Source: Hadesarchaea archaeon
Lineage (GTDB): Archaea; Hadarchaeota; Hadarchaeia; Hadarchaeales; Hadarchaeaceae
Direction of reading: 5' to 3'
Assembly: GCA_030601665.1 (NCBI GenBank)
Contig: JAUWBP010000016.1
Span: forward strand, 1 to 12,700
DNA: 12,700 nucleotides
Shown: positions 1 through 8,018 of the stretch, one piece after another
Layout of the letters: every line of letters begins with the position of its first letter
How positions within the stretch are numbered: the first letter of the stretch is position 1
Translations under genes and position numbers: made by a program
Notes under the pieces: generated by a model
What the model was told of the DNA's origin: nothing
Seen by the model: the letters and a program-made list of their open reading frames with translations, nothing else
Databases searched by the model: none

Positions 1-985
1 CGATAGGCCTCTGCTCGGCTGGCTTTAAGAGTTTGCGCAGCATACCCCCCAGCACAGCTCCCATGCCGACCAGCAAAGCGTAATTCACCAGAGAGAAAAT
101 AATATCGGTGAAAAAGAATCCAAATACCTCCATTTGAGTTATCGAATAATTAAGGCCCACGTCAGCAGGTGCCAAAATGAGGAAATACGCAAAAATAAGC
201 CCGCCAACGAGCAGGAAAAGAAAACCTGTCATACAACCAATCCGAAGGTGCTTGGTCCACCTACGAGCCTCCTTGGCAAACAAATATCCTGCTATGCCAC
301 CAGCTGCCAAAACGGCGATGAAACCGGCCCCAATCATCAAGAGGAGAAAACCCAAAACGAAGCCCAGCAGGACAGGCTTCAAATAATGCGTCCTAGCAAT
401 CCCACGGGAGAACAAAAACATCATCGCACCAACTAAGGCAAAGAGGATAACAGCATATACGCCAAAAACTAGCGGCTTGTTGAGGGTGTTTACATAAAGC
501 CTGGAGGACTCGGATTCCGCATAGTAATTGTCGCCGGGAAACCGAGCCCTGTAACAGAATATCCCCGCGCTAGGAGCGTCGAGCAGCAGGGTAAAATATC
601 CATTTTCTTCAGTACTGGACGAGCTCGCGTTGACCTCGTTGTCCAAAAGGAGCTTGTAGAGAATTATGTTTTCTCCCGCTATGCCCAAGTTTTCCTCGGT
701 CGTTCTTAGGTAACCGCTAAAGGTTATGGTTTCTCCCACAGCTGGATCAGGATTATCAACCTCACAGCTCAATGACACGAACTGATTCTCCGTATTATCC
801 GCATAGAAGACTTCATAGGCGAAAAATGAACCCCATGACTCCTTTTCAAGAGATTTCTGAGCTCCTTCGAGCGTCAGACCGCTTGGAGTACTTGGGTCCG
901 CGCTAGCGACCGCGAAGGAAGAAAGATGAACTAGGCCTATAACTATCAGACCGAGCAGCGCTAACCTGGAAGGGAGCTTGTTCAT
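1..985 (-). CDS. Partial secreted/membrane protein with Ig-like domain and multiple TM segments
   Basis: This gene starts at the ATG at 985 and stays open to the left edge, so 328 residues are visible and the C-terminus is missing. Residues 1-29 form a signal peptide (basic start, hydrophobic core, likely cleavage after VASA). Residues about 66-165 look like an extracellular Ig-like beta-sandwich of the Big type, inferred from phrases such as PAVGETITFSG and FPGDNYYAES. Hydrophobic segments follow at about 171-193, 204-235 (long, possibly two helices), 248-271 and 287-316. A GGTGG ribosome binding site lies just upstream of the ATG. I do not recognise a specific family. The role is probably at the cell surface or membrane; the substrate is unknown. 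It diverges from the oxidoreductase gene at 1088, with only about 100 bp between them. Confidence 0.8.
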   Translation of the reverse strand, partial: MNKLPSRLALLGLIVIGLVHLSSFAVASADPSTPSGLTLEGAQKSLEKESWGSFFAYEVFYADNTENQFVSLSCEVDNPDPAVGETITFSGYLRTTEENLGIAGENIILYKLLLDNEVNASSSSTEENGYFTLLLDAPSAGIFCYRARFPGDNYYAESESSRLYVNTLNKPLVFGVYAVILFALVGAMMFLFSRGIARTHYLKPVLLGFVLGFLLLMIGAGFIAVLAAGGIAGYLFAKEARRWTKHLRIGCMTGFLFLLVGGLIFAYFLILAPADVGLNYSITQMEVFGFFFTDIIFSLVNYALLVGMGAVLGGMLRKLLKPAEQRPI

Positions 986-1040
986 CGTCCCACCCTAGAC
1001 CTCGGGAATTAATAAACAAGCGCCCCACGGCAGCAATACT

Positions 1041-1050
1041 TATTTAAATA
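1041..1050. promoter_or_regulatory. Palindromic TATA box between divergent genes
   Basis: TATTTAAATA is a self-complementary, archaeal-type TATA element. On the plus strand it would place transcription start near 1070, about 18 nt before the oxidoreductase ATG. On the minus strand it would start near 1019, giving the membrane protein a leader of about 34 nt with a GGTGG site. A second AT-rich patch at about 1006-1016 could serve the minus strand instead, for a leaderless transcript. Position and composition are seen in the sequence; function is inferred. Confidence 0.5.
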
Positions 1051-1087
1051 CAGTTTCTAGGGTTGAAAAGGTGGCGAGGGTAGAAAA

Positions 1088-3040
1088 ATGACAAAAGAAA
1101 AAATGTACGGTTGGAGAGGAACAGTCCTCAGAGTGGATTTGACGAGAGAAAAAATTACCAAGCAACCGTTGGACAAAGAGGTAGCGGCGAAATTCATTGG
1201 TGGAAGAGGCCTGAACACAAAAGTTCTCTTCGACGAGGTGAAACCAGGAATTGATCCGTTGGGCCCGGAAAATGTGCTGTGTCTCTCCTCGGGTCCCCTC
1301 ACCGGCACCTCAGTGAGCCTATCGAGCAGGATTGAGGTTAGCACTCTCTCCCCCTACAGTGGCATCTTAGGGGATGGGAATTCTGGAGGCGAGTTCCCAG
1401 CATTTCTCAGGCTTGCGGGATATGATCAAATCATTATAACTGGCAGGGCGAGTAACCCGAAGTGCCTCTGGATAAACGACGGAAACGTTGAGCTGAGGGA
1501 TGCCTCGGACCTCTGGGGCAGGACCACGTGGGAGACCACGGACATGCTGCATGAAGAACTGGGCAAAGATGTCAAGGTTGCGAGCATCGGCCAAGCTGGA
1601 GAAAACTTGGTCAGGTTTGCATGCACGGTCTTTGATAAATATTGCACCGCGGCTAGGGGCAGCGGTGCTGTGTGCGGTTCCAAAAAACTAAAGGCGATCG
1701 CGGTAAGGGGCACTGGAAAGGTGGAGCTGGCGAAGCCAGATGAATTCGAGAAACTAGCTCGAGAAGATAGGGAGTACTTTCTGAAGGACAAATTTCAGCG
1801 AGAAATCCATAAATATGGCACGCACCTTGGCGTGATTCGCTGGGGACCGGACTATAGGTACTTCAAGAAATCCTTACGCCCAGAAGAGATCCCGGATGGA
1901 CTCAAACCGGAGGGGTGGAAGAAGTACGAACTCGGAAGGTACGGTTGTCATGGCTGTGTTGTCGCGTGCAAGGATGTTTTTCGAATACCAGAGGGCAAGT
2001 ACAAGGGGGAAGTAGGAAAATCCCTCGAATATGAGACAATCTTCTGCACTGGCATCAATTGTGGTATCCTAGATCCATTAGCAATAATGGAAATGGGTAA
2101 CCTCGCCGATAAATATGGGTTGGACACAATACCGCTCGGCAACACGATAGCCTTCGCCAAAGAACTCTACAACAGGGGAATAATAACAAAGGAAGATACT
2201 GGTGGGCTTTCACTTGATTGGGAAAATGTCGACGCCCAAATCGAGCTCATTCACCAAACTGCTTTGAGGGAAGGCTTTGGCAACCTGATAGCTGAAGGGA
2301 TGTACAGTCTTGCAAAAATCATTGGGAGAGGAGCCATGGACTATTGTTACCACGTCAAGGGGCTCAGCCGCGGTCCTCCCAATTATCCCGTTGGAGTTTT
2401 CACCTTAGCTCATGCGACTTCTACCAGGGGCGCCGACCACCTCAGGGGAAGAAGCTGGTCATTCGGCGAGAACGACCCTCATCTCTTTCCGGAATGGGTG
2501 AAAAAGGGGCTGGTATCAACAGAACCCGTACCAGCTCTCATTATCTCTGAGAACGCTGTCACGCTTACGGACACGATTGGGCGCTGCAAGGGGAGCGTCA
2601 ACAACTGGCCCAGCGCCGTGCCACTCGTGTTCAAGTACCCACTCTGGGACGGCTTGGCGAAGCTGTTAACTGCGGAAACCGGCTTCGAGTACGATGCGGC
2701 CAAAATAGTGGAGGCCGCGGAGAGGGTATACAGCCTTGAAAGGGCATTCCTCATCAGGCAGGGAATCACGAGAAAGCACGACAAGCTTGTGTTGTGGCCA
2801 CAAAGGAAGGGCACTCCCGAGGAAAAACAAGACCTGGAAGACCACGCGAAAATGCTCACTGAGTATTACGAGATACGCGGCTGGGATTCCGAGAACGGTG
2901 TCCCGACCAGGCAGACGCTGGAACGCTTGGGCTTGAAGTACGTGGCCGATGAAATCGAGGGACATGGCCCTTACCCAGAGTGGGAAGGTCCATCGCTTTG
3001 GCCCTTAGATAGATATCCTCACGGCGGGACGCGCACCTAG
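1088..3040 (+). CDS. Aldehyde ferredoxin oxidoreductase family protein (tungsten bis-pterin enzyme)
   Basis: This is a 650-residue member of the AOR family, which oxidises aldehydes to carboxylic acids with ferredoxin, using a tungsten bis-pyranopterin and one [4Fe-4S] cluster in the cytoplasm. The N-terminal AOR domain carries the pterin-contact phrases GGRGLN (38-43) and GSGAVCGSKKLKAI (191-204). The cluster ligands are visible as CxxCxxxC (C287, C290, C294) and a distant C500 in the TDTIGRC context. The C-terminal half has the usual HATSTRGADHLRG segment and ends with the family's GWDSENGVPT. Length is normal. The ATG at 1088 follows a G-rich, weak Shine-Dalgarno stretch. Substrate cannot be read from sequence. 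The family also includes formaldehyde and glyceraldehyde-3-phosphate enzymes and several WOR types. The stop codon overlaps that of the convergent Mo-hydroxylase. Confidence 0.93.
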   Translation: MTKEKMYGWRGTVLRVDLTREKITKQPLDKEVAAKFIGGRGLNTKVLFDEVKPGIDPLGPENVLCLSSGPLTGTSVSLSSRIEVSTLSPYSGILGDGNSGGEFPAFLRLAGYDQIIITGRASNPKCLWINDGNVELRDASDLWGRTTWETTDMLHEELGKDVKVASIGQAGENLVRFACTVFDKYCTAARGSGAVCGSKKLKAIAVRGTGKVELAKPDEFEKLAREDREYFLKDKFQREIHKYGTHLGVIRWGPDYRYFKKSLRPEEIPDGLKPEGWKKYELGRYGCHGCVVACKDVFRIPEGKYKGEVGKSLEYETIFCTGINCGILDPLAIMEMGNLADKYGLDTIPLGNTIAFAKELYNRGIITKEDTGGLSLDWENVDAQIELIHQTALREGFGNLIAEGMYSLAKIIGRGAMDYCYHVKGLSRGPPNYPVGVFTLAHATSTRGADHLRGRSWSFGENDPHLFPEWVKKGLVSTEPVPALIISENAVTLTDTIGRCKGSVNNWPSAVPLVFKYPLWDGLAKLLTAETGFEYDAAKIVEAAERVYSLERAFLIRQGITRKHDKLVLWPQRKGTPEEKQDLEDHAKMLTEYYEIRGWDSENGVPTRQTLERLGLKYVADEIEGHGPYPEWEGPSLWPLDRYPHGGTRT

Positions 3041-5385
3041 CGTCGCTCAGTCTGTCCCTTTTTCTCTTTTTCCTTGAGGGCTCTCAGAACTCGCTCAGGG
3101 GTGAAGGGAGTATCATACAGCCTGATGCCGACCGCGTTGTAAATTGCGTTGGAGATTGCCGGAAGAGGACCATTTATGTTTACTTCGCCCACGGGTTTTG
3201 CTCCGTAGGGACCAGTTGGTTCGTAGCTAGGAACCAAGATGGTTGTGATTTTTGGGATATCTGGCGCGGAAAATATTTTGTAATCGCTAAAGGATGGGTT
3301 TAGCATCCTTCCCTTGTCGTCGAAAAAGAACTCCTCGGTGAGTGCATAACTTATGCCATTCAAAATTGCACCCTCAACTTGTCCCTCAACAAGCTTTGGG
3401 TTAACCGCCGTTCCGCAGTCAACGGCCGCCACGTAGGAGAGCACTTTGACCTGTCCAGTTTCAGTGTCGACCGCGACCTCCGCAAAGTGAGCGGCAAATG
3501 ATTGAGGAGGCAACCGGCTGAGCTCAGACGCCATTGCCCCGATTTGGAACTGATCCTTGCTGTATAGTGCACGTTTAACTATCTGGCTGAACTCTACTCG
3601 CTTCCCACTTTTGCTCGATATGACGACCTTGTTCTCGATTCGCAAGTCCTCTTTTGGTTCCCCCAGCATGTCCGCCACCACATTCAAAATCTGTTCCTTA
3701 ATTTTTTCAGCCGTTTTGAGAACGGCCATACCTGATAGGTAGGTGGTACCTGATGCATAGGCCCCCTTGTCGAACGGCGTGATATCTGTGTCAGAAGGAT
3801 ACACGATGACGTCTTCTACTGGGATATCAAGGGTTTCAGCGAAGATTTGAGCTAACACTGTATCAGCGCCCGTCCCCAGGTCGGCCGCGCCGATTAGGAG
3901 GTTGAATGAACCATCGTCGTTCATCTTCGCAAAAGCCGATGCCATATCGATCAGAGGGACCGTGCCGCCTTGCACCATGCAGGACATACCAACAGCATAT
4001 TTAACTGGGCCCTTGGGTTGGTTCTTGTACCGCTCACGCTTTTCGCGCCATCCAAAAATCTCAGCGCCCTTGTCAATGCACTCGGGCAGCGAGCAGCTCT
4101 CAACGACCATCTCGACTCCCTTCCCCGTCTCGCTCAGGGCCTTGAAGATTGGGGAGGTCTCGCCCTTCTTGATCGTGTTCATCTTCCAGAAATCCATGGG
4201 ATCCATTCCAATGGTCTCGGCCATCTTATCCATCATGACCCCCATGGGGAAAGCCGCCTGGGTTACTCCATAGCCTCGATATGCCCCTCCTGGAATGAGG
4301 TTGGTGTAAACAGCATCGGCGATCCATTTGATGTTTTCGCAGTGGAAAAGGGGAAGGGCCTTGGCGCAGGTGTTGTTCATGACCGTCATCGCGTGGGAAC
4401 CGTAGGCTCCGGCGTTGCTTAGAACCTTGAGCTGGATAGCCGTGAGAGTCCCGTCTTTTCTAACACCAGTCTTGGCCCACATTACCATCGAGTGGCGGAC
4501 CCGTGCCGAAGTGAATTCCTCCCTTCTGGTGTAGACCAGCCGAACAGGACGCTTGGTTCGCATGACCAGCATTGCGCAGACATCATCTATGAGCACTTCC
4601 TGTTTACCCCCGAACCCGCCCCCAATGCGCGGCTTGATTACACGTATCATCCTCACAGGGACCTGCAAGCACTGGGCGACGATCCTGCGAACGTGGAAGG
4701 GAACCTGTGTGCTTGTGCGGACCACCAAACGTCCGGCGTGGTCCAAGTAGCAGATACATGTGTGAGGCTCAATGCTACAGTGCTGTTCGTGGTGGGTCTT
4801 GAACTTGTGCTCGATGACGAAATCCGATTCCTTTATCCCCTGCTCGAAATCCCCCACTTCCAGGTCAATGTGAGCGCAGTGATTGTGGTTTGAGTCGTAA
4901 AAGACTGGTATGGGATATTTGCAATCGGGCTCATCGTGGATGACGGGGGCTCCTTCATCCATCGCTCGCTCTGGATCGAAGACCACTGGCAGGAGTTCGT
5001 ACTCAACCTTGATCAACCCCAGTGCTTTTTCGGCAATTTCCTCGGTCTCGGCTGCGACGGCTGCTACTCGATCTCCGACGTGCCGAACCTTGTTGTCGAA
5101 CATCACGATATCGTAAGGGGATGGCTCGGGCCAGTTCTGTCCCGCGCTCGTGTGAATCACGCGAGGGGTATTCTTGTAACAAAGCACTGCGTGGACACCA
5201 AGCAGGGCCTCGGCCTTGCTCGTGTCGATGTTTTTGATCCGGGCGTGAGCATGGGGGCTCCATAGGATTTTGGCGTGCAACATTCCTCTGAGCTCGATAT
5301 CGTCTGCGAAGAGAGGCTTTCCTAGCGCGAGCGAAAAGGCGTCCACTTTTGGAACGCTCTTTCCAACAACCTTGAATTCCCTCAT
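3037..5385 (-). CDS. Xanthine dehydrogenase/CO dehydrogenase family molybdopterin-binding catalytic subunit
   Basis: This is a 782-residue large subunit of the molybdenum-hydroxylase family (XdhA/CoxL/Mop type), which hydroxylates a carbon centre using a Mo-pterin cofactor. Residues about 15-130 are the a/b-hammerhead domain. Cofactor motifs follow: GGGFGGK (255-261), GAYRGYG (367-373), a DLGTG loop (502-506) where many homologues have GQG, and the catalytic glutamate E734 in KPVGEVN. The start at 5385 is chosen because GGAGG sits about 10 nt upstream and its ATGA overlaps the stop of the upstream MoaD-like gene. A start at 5418 would add 11 atypical residues. The partner [2Fe-2S] and FAD subunits normally found with this family are absent from the window. 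The substrate is not predictable; xanthine, aldehyde, nicotinate-like or hydroxybenzoyl-CoA-like substrates are all possible. Confidence 0.92.
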   Translation of the reverse strand: MREFKVVGKSVPKVDAFSLALGKPLFADDIELRGMLHAKILWSPHAHARIKNIDTSKAEALLGVHAVLCYKNTPRVIHTSAGQNWPEPSPYDIVMFDNKVRHVGDRVAAVAAETEEIAEKALGLIKVEYELLPVVFDPERAMDEGAPVIHDEPDCKYPIPVFYDSNHNHCAHIDLEVGDFEQGIKESDFVIEHKFKTHHEQHCSIEPHTCICYLDHAGRLVVRTSTQVPFHVRRIVAQCLQVPVRMIRVIKPRIGGGFGGKQEVLIDDVCAMLVMRTKRPVRLVYTRREEFTSARVRHSMVMWAKTGVRKDGTLTAIQLKVLSNAGAYGSHAMTVMNNTCAKALPLFHCENIKWIADAVYTNLIPGGAYRGYGVTQAAFPMGVMMDKMAETIGMDPMDFWKMNTIKKGETSPIFKALSETGKGVEMVVESCSLPECIDKGAEIFGWREKRERYKNQPKGPVKYAVGMSCMVQGGTVPLIDMASAFAKMNDDGSFNLLIGAADLGTGADTVLAQIFAETLDIPVEDVIVYPSDTDITPFDKGAYASGTTYLSGMAVLKTAEKIKEQILNVVADMLGEPKEDLRIENKVVISSKSGKRVEFSQIVKRALYSKDQFQIGAMASELSRLPPQSFAAHFAEVAVDTETGQVKVLSYVAAVDCGTAVNPKLVEGQVEGAILNGISYALTEEFFFDDKGRMLNPSFSDYKIFSAPDIPKITTILVPSYEPTGPYGAKPVGEVNINGPLPAISNAIYNAVGIRLYDTPFTPERVLRALKEKEKKGQTERR

Positions 5386-5627
5386 TTTCTCCCTCCTCCC
5401 ACAACAATTCCAACCCAAATATCGTCGCCGTCTTTTAACACTTTGTCCAGGTGTGCCAACTTGTTGTTGATAAATATCCTGAGATGCTCCAGTTCATTTT
5501 CCTTGAATCCGATATTCGCCAACATCGTCCTGACTGTCGCGTCGTCGGACAGCTCCTGCTCAAAGTTTCTTTCCTCCCGCAAACGTTTCAGGACAGGCAT
5601 CAGCTCGATTTTTACACGAATCGTCAT
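5382..5627 (-). CDS. MoaD/ThiS-like ubiquitin-fold sulfur carrier
   Basis: This 81-residue protein has the beta-grasp pattern of MoaD/ThiS. The N-terminal strand is TIRVKIELM. The KDGDDIWVGIVVGGG stretch near the end matches the family's C-terminal strand and glycine tail. Such carriers are thiocarboxylated on a terminal diglycine by an E1-like enzyme and pass sulfur to molybdopterin, thiazole or tRNA. Here the tail is GGGRK, so two residues follow the diglycine; processing, or loss of the carrier role, is possible. The ATG at 5627 fits a TATA box at about 5663-5670. An in-frame TTG at 5660 would extend it by 11 residues but lies too close to that TATA box. It is translationally coupled by ATGA to the Mo-hydroxylase, which suggests a role in cofactor supply to that enzyme. 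Confidence 0.8.
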   Translation of the reverse strand: MTIRVKIELMPVLKRLREERNFEQELSDDATVRTMLANIGFKENELEHLRIFINNKLAHLDKVLKDGDDIWVGIVVGGGRK

Positions 5628-5662
5628 GCTGTGGTTCCCATTGCCTGTATTTTCACACAAAC

Positions 5663-5684
5663 CTTATAAACATAACACTGTTAT
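5663..5684. promoter_or_regulatory. Bidirectional TATA box plus operator copy 1
   Basis: CTTATAAA at 5663-5670 reads as a TATA box on both strands. It predicts a plus-strand start near 5693 for the desulfurase operon and a minus-strand start near 5640 for the MoaD-like/Mo-hydroxylase operon. Directly beside it, ATAACACTGTTAT (5672-5684) is a perfect inverted repeat of 6-bp arms around one base. Read on the minus strand it is identical to the copy at 8025-8037, and the identity extends to 16 bp. The position between TATA box and predicted plus-strand start suggests repression, by inference. Confidence 0.7.
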
Positions 5685-5699
5685 ATTTTTCTGGTTTAC

Positions 5700-6869
5700 A
5701 TGAGGGCTTATCTCGACAATGGCGCGACGACCCCGGTTGCAAAGGAAGTGGTCGAGACCATGTTGCCATATTTCACCGAGCGTTTCGGGCACCCAACTTT
5801 CCTCTACTCGCTCGGGCAGGAGGCGGCCGATGCGGTCGATCAATCACAAAAAACCATCGCGAGAACTATCAACGCGAAATCCGGTGAGATTCTCTTCACC
5901 TCTAGCGCGACCGAAGCCAATGATATCGCCCTACGCGGGGTGGTCTATGCCAATCGCAAGCGAGGCAATCACATTATCACCACGAAAATCGAGAACCCGT
6001 CCATACTGCGAACGTGCGAGCGGCTCGAGGGGGAGGGTTTCAAGATAGATTATCTGCCGGTAGATGGCGAGGGGTTCGTCGATGTTAGCAAGCTCAAGGA
6101 AAAGTTGAACGACAAAACGATTCTGGTCAGCGTTGCGAACGTCAATGACGAGATCGGCACGATTGAGCCCGTCGAGGAGATAGGAAAGCTTCTTCGCGAC
6201 CAAAAAGAGAAAATTTACTTTCACGTCAACGCCGCCGCAGGCTACGCTCGGGTGCCATTTGACGTCGAGCAGATTGGCGCTGATCTCGTGAGCCTGAGCG
6301 CACACAAGATTCACGGCCCTAAAGGTGTGGGGGCACTCTATATCAGAGAAGGGACGCCTGTAGAGCCAGTTTCATACGGCTACATTTCCCTTTTCAAGCT
6401 CAAGCCCGGGACCGAGAACATTCCAGGGATAGTGGGCTTAGCCAAGGCTGCTGAGCTCGCGTTTGATGGCTTTGAACGACACACAAACCACATGAAGAAG
6501 TTGCGCGACAAGCTTATCTCGGGTTTTGAACGCGTGCCCTATTCCGTCATCAACGGACCACGGGGGGACAAGCGGAGCCCGGCCAATGCCAGCTGCTCTT
6601 TCAAGGGGTTAGAAGGCGAGTCGATGTTGATGCACCTGGACCTGAACGGAATCTCTGTCGCTACTGGTTCGGCCTGCTCCACGACCAAGCTCGAGCCAAG
6701 CCACGTCCTTACCGCGATAGGGGTAAAGCCAGAAGTTGCGCACGGGACGATAAGGTTCACCTTGAGCAGATATAACACCGAGGAGGAAATCGACTACACG
6801 TTAGAAGTTGTGCCCCGCGTGGTCGAGCAACTCCGGAAGATAAGCCCAGTAAAACCAGAGGAGTTGTGA
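5700..6869 (+). CDS. Cysteine desulfurase (NifS/IscS) family protein with altered PLP pocket
   Basis: This 389-residue class-V aminotransferase-fold protein resembles NifS/IscS, which take sulfur from cysteine as an enzyme persulfide. The N-terminus (YLDNGATTP), the PLP-lysine segment SAHKIHGPKG (K203) and the sulfur-accepting loop ATGSAC (C326) followed by LEPSHVL are all present. Several residues conserved in active IscS are changed. The PLP-stacking His is N99 (KIENP instead of EH), the pyridine-binding Asp is N177 and the Gln that contacts PLP is A180 (HVNAAA instead of HVDATQ), and GNPSS is GHPTF. It may still be active because lysine and cysteine remain, or act mainly as a partner of IscU. 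The archaeal Archaeoglobus IscS is, from memory, a known inactive precedent that also lost PLP residues. It is the first gene of an operon, under operator copy 1, with a predicted leader of only about 7 nt. Confidence 0.87.
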   Translation: MRAYLDNGATTPVAKEVVETMLPYFTERFGHPTFLYSLGQEAADAVDQSQKTIARTINAKSGEILFTSSATEANDIALRGVVYANRKRGNHIITTKIENPSILRTCERLEGEGFKIDYLPVDGEGFVDVSKLKEKLNDKTILVSVANVNDEIGTIEPVEEIGKLLRDQKEKIYFHVNAAAGYARVPFDVEQIGADLVSLSAHKIHGPKGVGALYIREGTPVEPVSYGYISLFKLKPGTENIPGIVGLAKAAELAFDGFERHTNHMKKLRDKLISGFERVPYSVINGPRGDKRSPANASCSFKGLEGESMLMHLDLNGISVATGSACSTTKLEPSHVLTAIGVKPEVAHGTIRFTLSRYNTEEEIDYTLEVVPRVVEQLRKISPVKPEEL

Positions 6870-6878
6870 GGTGGGAAT

Positions 6879-7307
6879 ATGCCTGTGGAATACACGGAGC
6901 GCGGAATGCTCAAATACACCAAAAAATTGATCGAGCGCTTCAAGAACCCAAAAAACGTCGGTGAGATAGAGAATCCTACTGTAGTGGCGACCGAAGGAGA
7001 TCCAACTTGCGGCGACATGTTCAAGATGTTTCTCAAGATTGAGAACGGCCGAATTGAGGATGTAAAGTTCCTCTCCTTCGGCTGCGCGGCAAACATCGCA
7101 ACTGGAGACATGACCGCCGACCTCATAAAGGGAAAAACCGTGGAAGAGGCCGGGAAGCTCCAGATAAAGGAAATTGCGGATGGATTGGGCGGGCTGCCGG
7201 CCATAAAGATGCACTGCGCGACGCTCGCTTACAGGACCCTAAAGAAAGCGCTCACCAAGTACAAGCAAAAGCAGGCCGGCGGTGCCCAAGCCCGACCTAA
7301 GGGATAG
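6879..7307 (+). CDS. iscU: IscU/NifU-N iron-sulfur cluster scaffold protein
   Basis: This 142-residue protein is a scaffold on which [2Fe-2S]/[4Fe-4S] clusters are built from iron and desulfurase-derived sulfur. All three ligand cysteines are present: C44 in DPTCGD with the conserved D46, C69 in SFGCAANIA, and C113 in MHCATLA. The HscA-contact motif LPPVK of bacterial IscU is LPAIK here (106-110), which fits an archaeon that may not use that chaperone. The ATG at 6879 has a GAGGTGG ribosome binding site overlapping the end of the desulfurase gene, only 9 nt away. A later Met (6906-6908, residue 10) aligns with the usual family start but has no comparable site. The hydrophilic C-terminal tail after about residue 130 lacks obvious function. 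It is surely co-transcribed with the desulfurase homologue. Confidence 0.93.
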   Translation: MPVEYTERGMLKYTKKLIERFKNPKNVGEIENPTVVATEGDPTCGDMFKMFLKIENGRIEDVKFLSFGCAANIATGDMTADLIKGKTVEEAGKLQIKEIADGLGGLPAIKMHCATLAYRTLKKALTKYKQKQAGGAQARPKG

Positions 7308-7309
7308 CG

Positions 7310-8014
7310 ATGTCGCTCCCGAGCGGTGAGATTTTTGTCCCGCGGTTCAGGGGCGAGTGCCTTCTCTCCCGAGGAACCGAGGTGAGGGACCTTCTCAGGC
7401 TTCGTGAGGAAACTGTACTCTACGTTCAGCCCTGCACCTCGGAGCGCGGGAAGCTCATGGCAGATATCGAGCTCAGGAGTGGGGATACTGAGTGCATCGA
7501 CTCGAAGACGCTGTGCGCCCTGCTCGAGATTCACCGGCGGAGGTTCTCGGAACTCAAATGCAGCCGGAACTTGGGGGTGGCCAAGCTAATGTGGAAGGGA
7601 AGAGAGATTAGCATCTTCAAAAACGGAAAAATTAAAATTCAACGAGCCCTCAACCGAGAAGAGATCATCCGAGTGGCCAACTCCGTGGCCCGCCTCATCT
7701 GGGGCGCGGAGCTCTGTGAGGTCTGTGGGCAACCAGCGCTGAACTGCGCATCTGGTGCGTGTGGGAAGTGTACACAGGAGGAGCGAGTTTCAATAGAACT
7801 GGACGAGCTGCCTAACGCGGAGCTACTACAACAGAGCCAAATCAACCTGCAACGGGCCCGGAAGGCCGCCCCTGAGGAGTCCGAACGGTTGCTCAACATG
7901 GCGCGTTACCAGGCGCTTTTCTTCGCCATAGAGGCCCCCAGAAAAGAGGATGCGGTTCCCGGGCTGGTACTGCTTGCTGAAGCTTTGCAGTCCGGAGTAC
8001 CGCCCAAACGCTAA
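7310..8014 (+). CDS. Unrecognised Cys-rich protein in the desulfurase-IscU operon
   Basis: I do not recognise this 234-residue protein. It starts 2 nt after the iscU stop, so it is almost certainly co-translated with iscU. Residues about 90-132 look like an alpha/beta unit (VAKLMWKGREISIFKNGKI, then a helix). This leads into a tight cysteine cluster C136-x2-C139-x6-C146-x4-C151-x2-C154, typical of a metal or Fe-S site. Further cysteines are C17, C42, C62, C69 and C84. Residues about 165-230 are predicted helical, with a Gln/Ala/Arg-rich stretch. No signal peptide or membrane segment is visible, so it should be cytoplasmic. Context suggests a role in Fe-S assembly, cluster delivery or sulfur transfer; this is inference only. 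Confidence 0.8.
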   Translation: MSLPSGEIFVPRFRGECLLSRGTEVRDLLRLREETVLYVQPCTSERGKLMADIELRSGDTECIDSKTLCALLEIHRRRFSELKCSRNLGVAKLMWKGREISIFKNGKIKIQRALNREEIIRVANSVARLIWGAELCEVCGQPALNCASGACGKCTQEERVSIELDELPNAELLQQSQINLQRARKAAPEESERLLNMARYQALFFAIEAPRKEDAVPGLVLLAEALQSGVPPKR

Positions 8015-8018
8015 AACC

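Noticed and set aside
134..436. Open frame on the plus strand of about 100 residues
   Set aside because: It is antisense to the membrane protein, whose frame is open from 985 to the edge with a signal peptide and TM pattern; the plus-strand product is low-complexity and hydrophilic.
5386..5418. N-terminal extension of the Mo-hydroxylase
   Set aside because: It would overlap the MoaD-like gene by 37 bp and lacks a ribosome binding site; the ATG at 5385 has GGAGG and an ATGA coupling.
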